Shown: piece after piece, positions 61,477 to 64,000 of the stretch | How positions within the stretch are numbered: the stretch's first letter is position 1 | Layout: each line of letters begins with the position of its first letter | Assembly (NCBI RefSeq): GCF_000194135.1 | Contig: NC_015318.1 | Span: forward strand, 1,561,001-1,625,000 | DNA length: 64,000 nt | Direction of reading: 5' to 3' | DNA from: Hippea maritima DSM 10411 | GTDB taxonomy: Bacteria; Campylobacterota_A; Desulfurellia; Desulfurellales; Hippeaceae | The notes under the pieces: model-generated | What the model was told of the DNA's origin: nothing | Databases searched by the model: none | What the model saw: only the letters and a program-made list of their open reading frames with translations | Made by a program: the position numbers and the translations under genes

Positions 61477-63041
61477 AAAGACTCCCAATAGGCATTCAGA
61501 CCTTTAGCAAGATCATAGAGGAAAACTGTTATTATGTTGATAAAACCCACTTTGCCCTAAAACTGATCCAAAACGGTGGCTATTACTTCCTCTCCCGCCC
61601 CAGACGCTTTGGCAAGTCTCTGTTTCTTGACACACTGGCAGAGATATTCTTAGGCAACAAGGAGCTATTCAAAGGCTTATACATCTATGATAAGTATGAC
61701 TTCAAACCCCATCCAGTCATAAGGATATCATTTGGCAGTGGTGATTACTCGTTGGATGAGAGTCAGACCATTGATGAGATAAAACACATACTACAGGACA
61801 ACATAGAGGCTTTGGGTTTAGACTGCACAGATATAAACGACTTCAAAACCTGTTTTAAAGAGCTCATCAGAAAATCCTACCAAAAACACAAAACCAGAGT
61901 TGTCATACTCATAGACGAATATGACAAACCCATTCTTGACAATATCACAAACAAAGAGATGGCAACAAAGGCAAGGAATATCTTGAAGAACTTCTACAGT
62001 ATCATCAAGGACAACGACAGATACATCAGGTTTGTTTTTATCACTGGAGTAAGCAAGTTCTCAAAACTAAACCTGTTCAGTGGTTTGAATAACTTAGAGG
62101 ATATTACAATAAACAAGGAGTATGCTGAGATATGTGGATACACCCATGACGATCTACTCACAGTGTTTAAAGATAGAATTGAAGGAGCAAACCTTGAGTT
62201 AGTCAAGAAGTGGTATAACGGATACAACTACTTTGGAAAACCTCTATACAACCCCTTTGACATACTCCTCTTTCTCTCATCTGGTCATGACTTCCGAAAC
62301 TACTGGTGGCAGACAGGCAATCCAAGCTTTTTGATAGAGAAACTCAAGGAAGAAAACTACTACATCCCAGAGCTTGAGAATGCCCTAATCTCAGAGGAGG
62401 CTTTGGAGGCCTTTGATGTGGAATACATAGACCTAAGGGCATTGTTGTGGCAAACGGGGTATTTGACATTTGAGGAGAGGTTTACAGATGAAAGAGGAAG
62501 ATTGAAATACAAGCTAAAAATTCCCAATTTAGAGATACAATACTCCCTAAATGAGCTGTTTATCCTTTACCTTACAAACCAAAGACAGGAGATGTATAGA
62601 TACGAAGACAACCTGTATGAGGCACTAAAACAGAACGACTTTACATCCTTTACCAACCACCTAAAGACCATCTTCTCAACCATTCCTTACACAAACTATG
62701 CTAACAATATAATCTCAAAATACGAAGGCTACTATTCAAGTGTGGTATTCACCTATCTCATGGCTTTAGGCTATGATGTGATTCCTGAAGACATTACAAA
62801 CAAGGGAAGGATTGATTTAACAATAAAAACAAAGGATAAGATTCTAATCATAGAATTCAAGGTTGATCAAGAGAAGGACAAACCAATAAAGCAGATAAAA
62901 GAGAGAAGATACTATGAGAAGTACTTGAAAGAGAACAAAGATATTTATCTTGTGGGAATGGTGTTTGATTCGAAGGAGAGGAATATAGAAAGCTGGAGAG
63001 TGGAGGAGGTAAATAAGGACGGTGCAAACAAACTTCATTAA
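61473..63041 (+). CDS. AAA-ATPase-like protein with C-terminal PD-(D/E)XK nuclease-type domain
   Basis: 522 aa of the AAA_ATPase-like plus PDDEXK_9 family, widespread, often multi-copy, of unknown function. N-terminal IGIQTFSKIIEENCYYVDKT, Walker A-like SRPRRFGKSLFLDTL, Walker B VVILIDEYDKPIL, and C-terminal ALGYDVIPEDITNKGRIDL then KILIIEFKVDQEKDKPIKQI with the nuclease-type D...ExK residues. ATG 61473 overlaps the pseI stop. Its composition and placement inside a sugar operon suggest insertion. Confidence 0.9.
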   Translation: MKRLPIGIQTFSKIIEENCYYVDKTHFALKLIQNGGYYFLSRPRRFGKSLFLDTLAEIFLGNKELFKGLYIYDKYDFKPHPVIRISFGSGDYSLDESQTIDEIKHILQDNIEALGLDCTDINDFKTCFKELIRKSYQKHKTRVVILIDEYDKPILDNITNKEMATKARNILKNFYSIIKDNDRYIRFVFITGVSKFSKLNLFSGLNNLEDITINKEYAEICGYTHDDLLTVFKDRIEGANLELVKKWYNGYNYFGKPLYNPFDILLFLSSGHDFRNYWWQTGNPSFLIEKLKEENYYIPELENALISEEALEAFDVEYIDLRALLWQTGYLTFEERFTDERGRLKYKLKIPNLEIQYSLNELFILYLTNQRQEMYRYEDNLYEALKQNDFTSFTNHLKTIFSTIPYTNYANNIISKYEGYYSSVVFTYLMALGYDVIPEDITNKGRIDLTIKTKDKILIIEFKVDQEKDKPIKQIKERRYYEKYLKENKDIYLVGMVFDSKERNIESWRVEEVNKDGANKLH

Positions 63042-64000
63042 GGATGCAACCTTGAATGACTTAAACAATTTAACCTCATGGTTTATTAAAAATAAAGATA
63101 TGAAAGGTCTTATCTACAAACTCTTAGACAACAGAGATCTGGGCGAGGCTTTTGTCTATTTTAAAGACAATTTTATCAAAAACATTTTTAAAGATAATTT
63201 AGAGGGATACATAAAAGCCTTTGAGCCTGTGTTTGATAGGGATTTTTTAAATCTGAACATTCTGGCTCAAAAAGCCATAATAATACTCTTTTTTTATGCC
63301 TATTTTGACGAAAACACGCGATCAAATAAAGATGTATTATTTTTTGAACCCTTGTACAAATTATTCATCAAGGCAAAGGATAAAAACAATTTGGAGCTAA
63401 TGGCTTTTTTGTATATACCTTTATTGTTTAGCTCTCAGGACATGAAAGCTTTTAATAAAAAAGTAAACAAAACTCTGGAAAGGCTGATTCTGAAGAATTT
63501 TAAATCAAACTATACACCAAAACCCAGATCGGATAATAAAACAAGAATCGGATTTATGATAGAAAGGGCTATATGGCACTCGGTAAACCAGATAAACTAT
63601 AGTTTTTTATATAACCTAAAAAAATCTTTAGAGGAAAACAAACAAAACGATACGGAAGTTATCATCTTGGATCTAAACTTTTTTGAATTTACAGGCGGAA
63701 TGGAAAACGTTAAGAACAAATTTAAGTCAATAGGATTTGAATATATAGACCTGCACGATGCCTTAAACATACCAAAAAACCTGCTTTACAATATACTTGA
63801 CAAAAGCATAAAGGTTAGGGATTATATTAGAAACTTGGGTTTGGATGTTCTGATTATGTCCCCTATAACCCACTTTACACACATATTTTTACTAAACTCA
63901 AGGGTTGCAAAAAAACAGGTTTACTGGTCTCACGGCAACTGTGCTATTGATGTTAAAGGAATAGACGCAAGAATAAGCCACTTTGAGCAAACATGCAAAG
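63022..64000 (+). CDS. Probable surface or flagellar glycosyltransferase, cut by the right window edge
   Basis: Open frame from GTG 63022 to the window end (326 codons). GGAGGAGGT lies 11 nt upstream; it overlaps the previous gene by 20 nt. The N-terminal ~170 residues are helical. From about residue 175 (RIGFMIERAIWHSVNQINY) an alpha/beta pattern like GT-B enzymes appears, with EVIILDLNFFEF, LGLDVLIMSPITHFT and KKQVYWSHGN, resembling OGT/SPY-like bacterial glycosyltransferases. Assignment is tentative because the C-terminal donor-binding half is missing. Confidence 0.6.
   Translation, partial: MQTNFIKDATLNDLNNLTSWFIKNKDMKGLIYKLLDNRDLGEAFVYFKDNFIKNIFKDNLEGYIKAFEPVFDRDFLNLNILAQKAIIILFFYAYFDENTRSNKDVLFFEPLYKLFIKAKDKNNLELMAFLYIPLLFSSQDMKAFNKKVNKTLERLILKNFKSNYTPKPRSDNKTRIGFMIERAIWHSVNQINYSFLYNLKKSLEENKQNDTEVIILDLNFFEFTGGMENVKNKFKSIGFEYIDLHDALNIPKNLLYNILDKSIKVRDYIRNLGLDVLIMSPITHFTHIFLLNSRVAKKQVYWSHGNCAIDVKGIDARISHFEQTCK

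Noticed and set aside
1-64000. tRNA, rRNA or CRISPR arrays
   Set aside because: Gaps between genes were read and none showed cloverleaf patterns, rRNA sequence or regularly spaced repeats.

Overview
The window looks like chromosomal DNA of a moderately AT-rich, motile, anaerobic or microaerophilic Gram-negative bacterium. The evidence is an anaerobic (cobalt-early) cobalamin pathway with a periplasmic-type cobalt chelatase, a flagellin with a sigma-28 promoter, a MAF-type flagellin glycosyltransferase and a pseudaminic-acid-type sugar pathway, and many lipoprotein and Sec signal peptides. The combination fits the Hippea/Desulfurella group, but that is inference from gene content and was not checked by a search. 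No rRNA, tRNA or CRISPR array was recognised.

Layout. 0-5.1 kb is an insertion-sequence graveyard: an IS256-type transposase cut by the window edge, an IS21-type element (istA split by a frameshift, istB intact) sitting inside an IS1634-type transposase, and a 352-bp internally deleted IS1634 derivative. 5.2-17.3 kb is an anaerobic cobalamin island. cbiD-E-F-G-H run leftward. A cobalamin riboswitch at about 9.03-9.20 kb drives a rightward operon cbiA, cbiK (with signal peptide), a BtuC/D/F-like importer, cobA, cbiL, cbiC and cbiJ. A converging precorrin-2 dehydrogenase gene follows. 17.5-19.6 kb is a second pile of IS remnants, including a chimera of two transposase families.

19.6-26.7 kb holds four co-directional genes for exported proteins with no clear described counterpart: a lipoprotein, two long paralogous multi-domain proteins, and a protein combining an NTF2-like N-terminus, a eukaryote-like WSC domain, a PAN/Apple-like domain and a further Cys-rich module. 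This is the most novel part of the window. 26.8-38.2 kb is a leftward histidine-utilisation unit: MarR-GNAT regulator, hutH, hutG, binding protein, hutU, hutI, two permeases and two ATPases of the branched-chain-amino-acid ABC type, then a small thioredoxin-like gene. 38.3-47.2 kb is a rightward housekeeping run: small lipoprotein, nadB, cysK/M, rnc, era, mgtE, glmM, TlpA-like, serA.

47.2-64 kb is a flagellin and surface-sugar region: MAF glycosyltransferase (leftward), flagellin, pseC and pseB (leftward), then a rightward operon pseG, GNAT, PIG-L deacetylase, pseH-like GNAT, acyl carrier protein, SDR, an ORF6N-domain gene, AMP-dependent ligase, pseI, an AAA/PD-(D/E)XK protein and a partial glycosyltransferase-like gene. 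The pse enzymes should supply a nonulosonic acid for flagellin glycosylation. The ACP, ligase and reductase suggest that this sugar or a companion receives an unusual acyl group. No pseF-type cytidylyltransferase lies inside the window.
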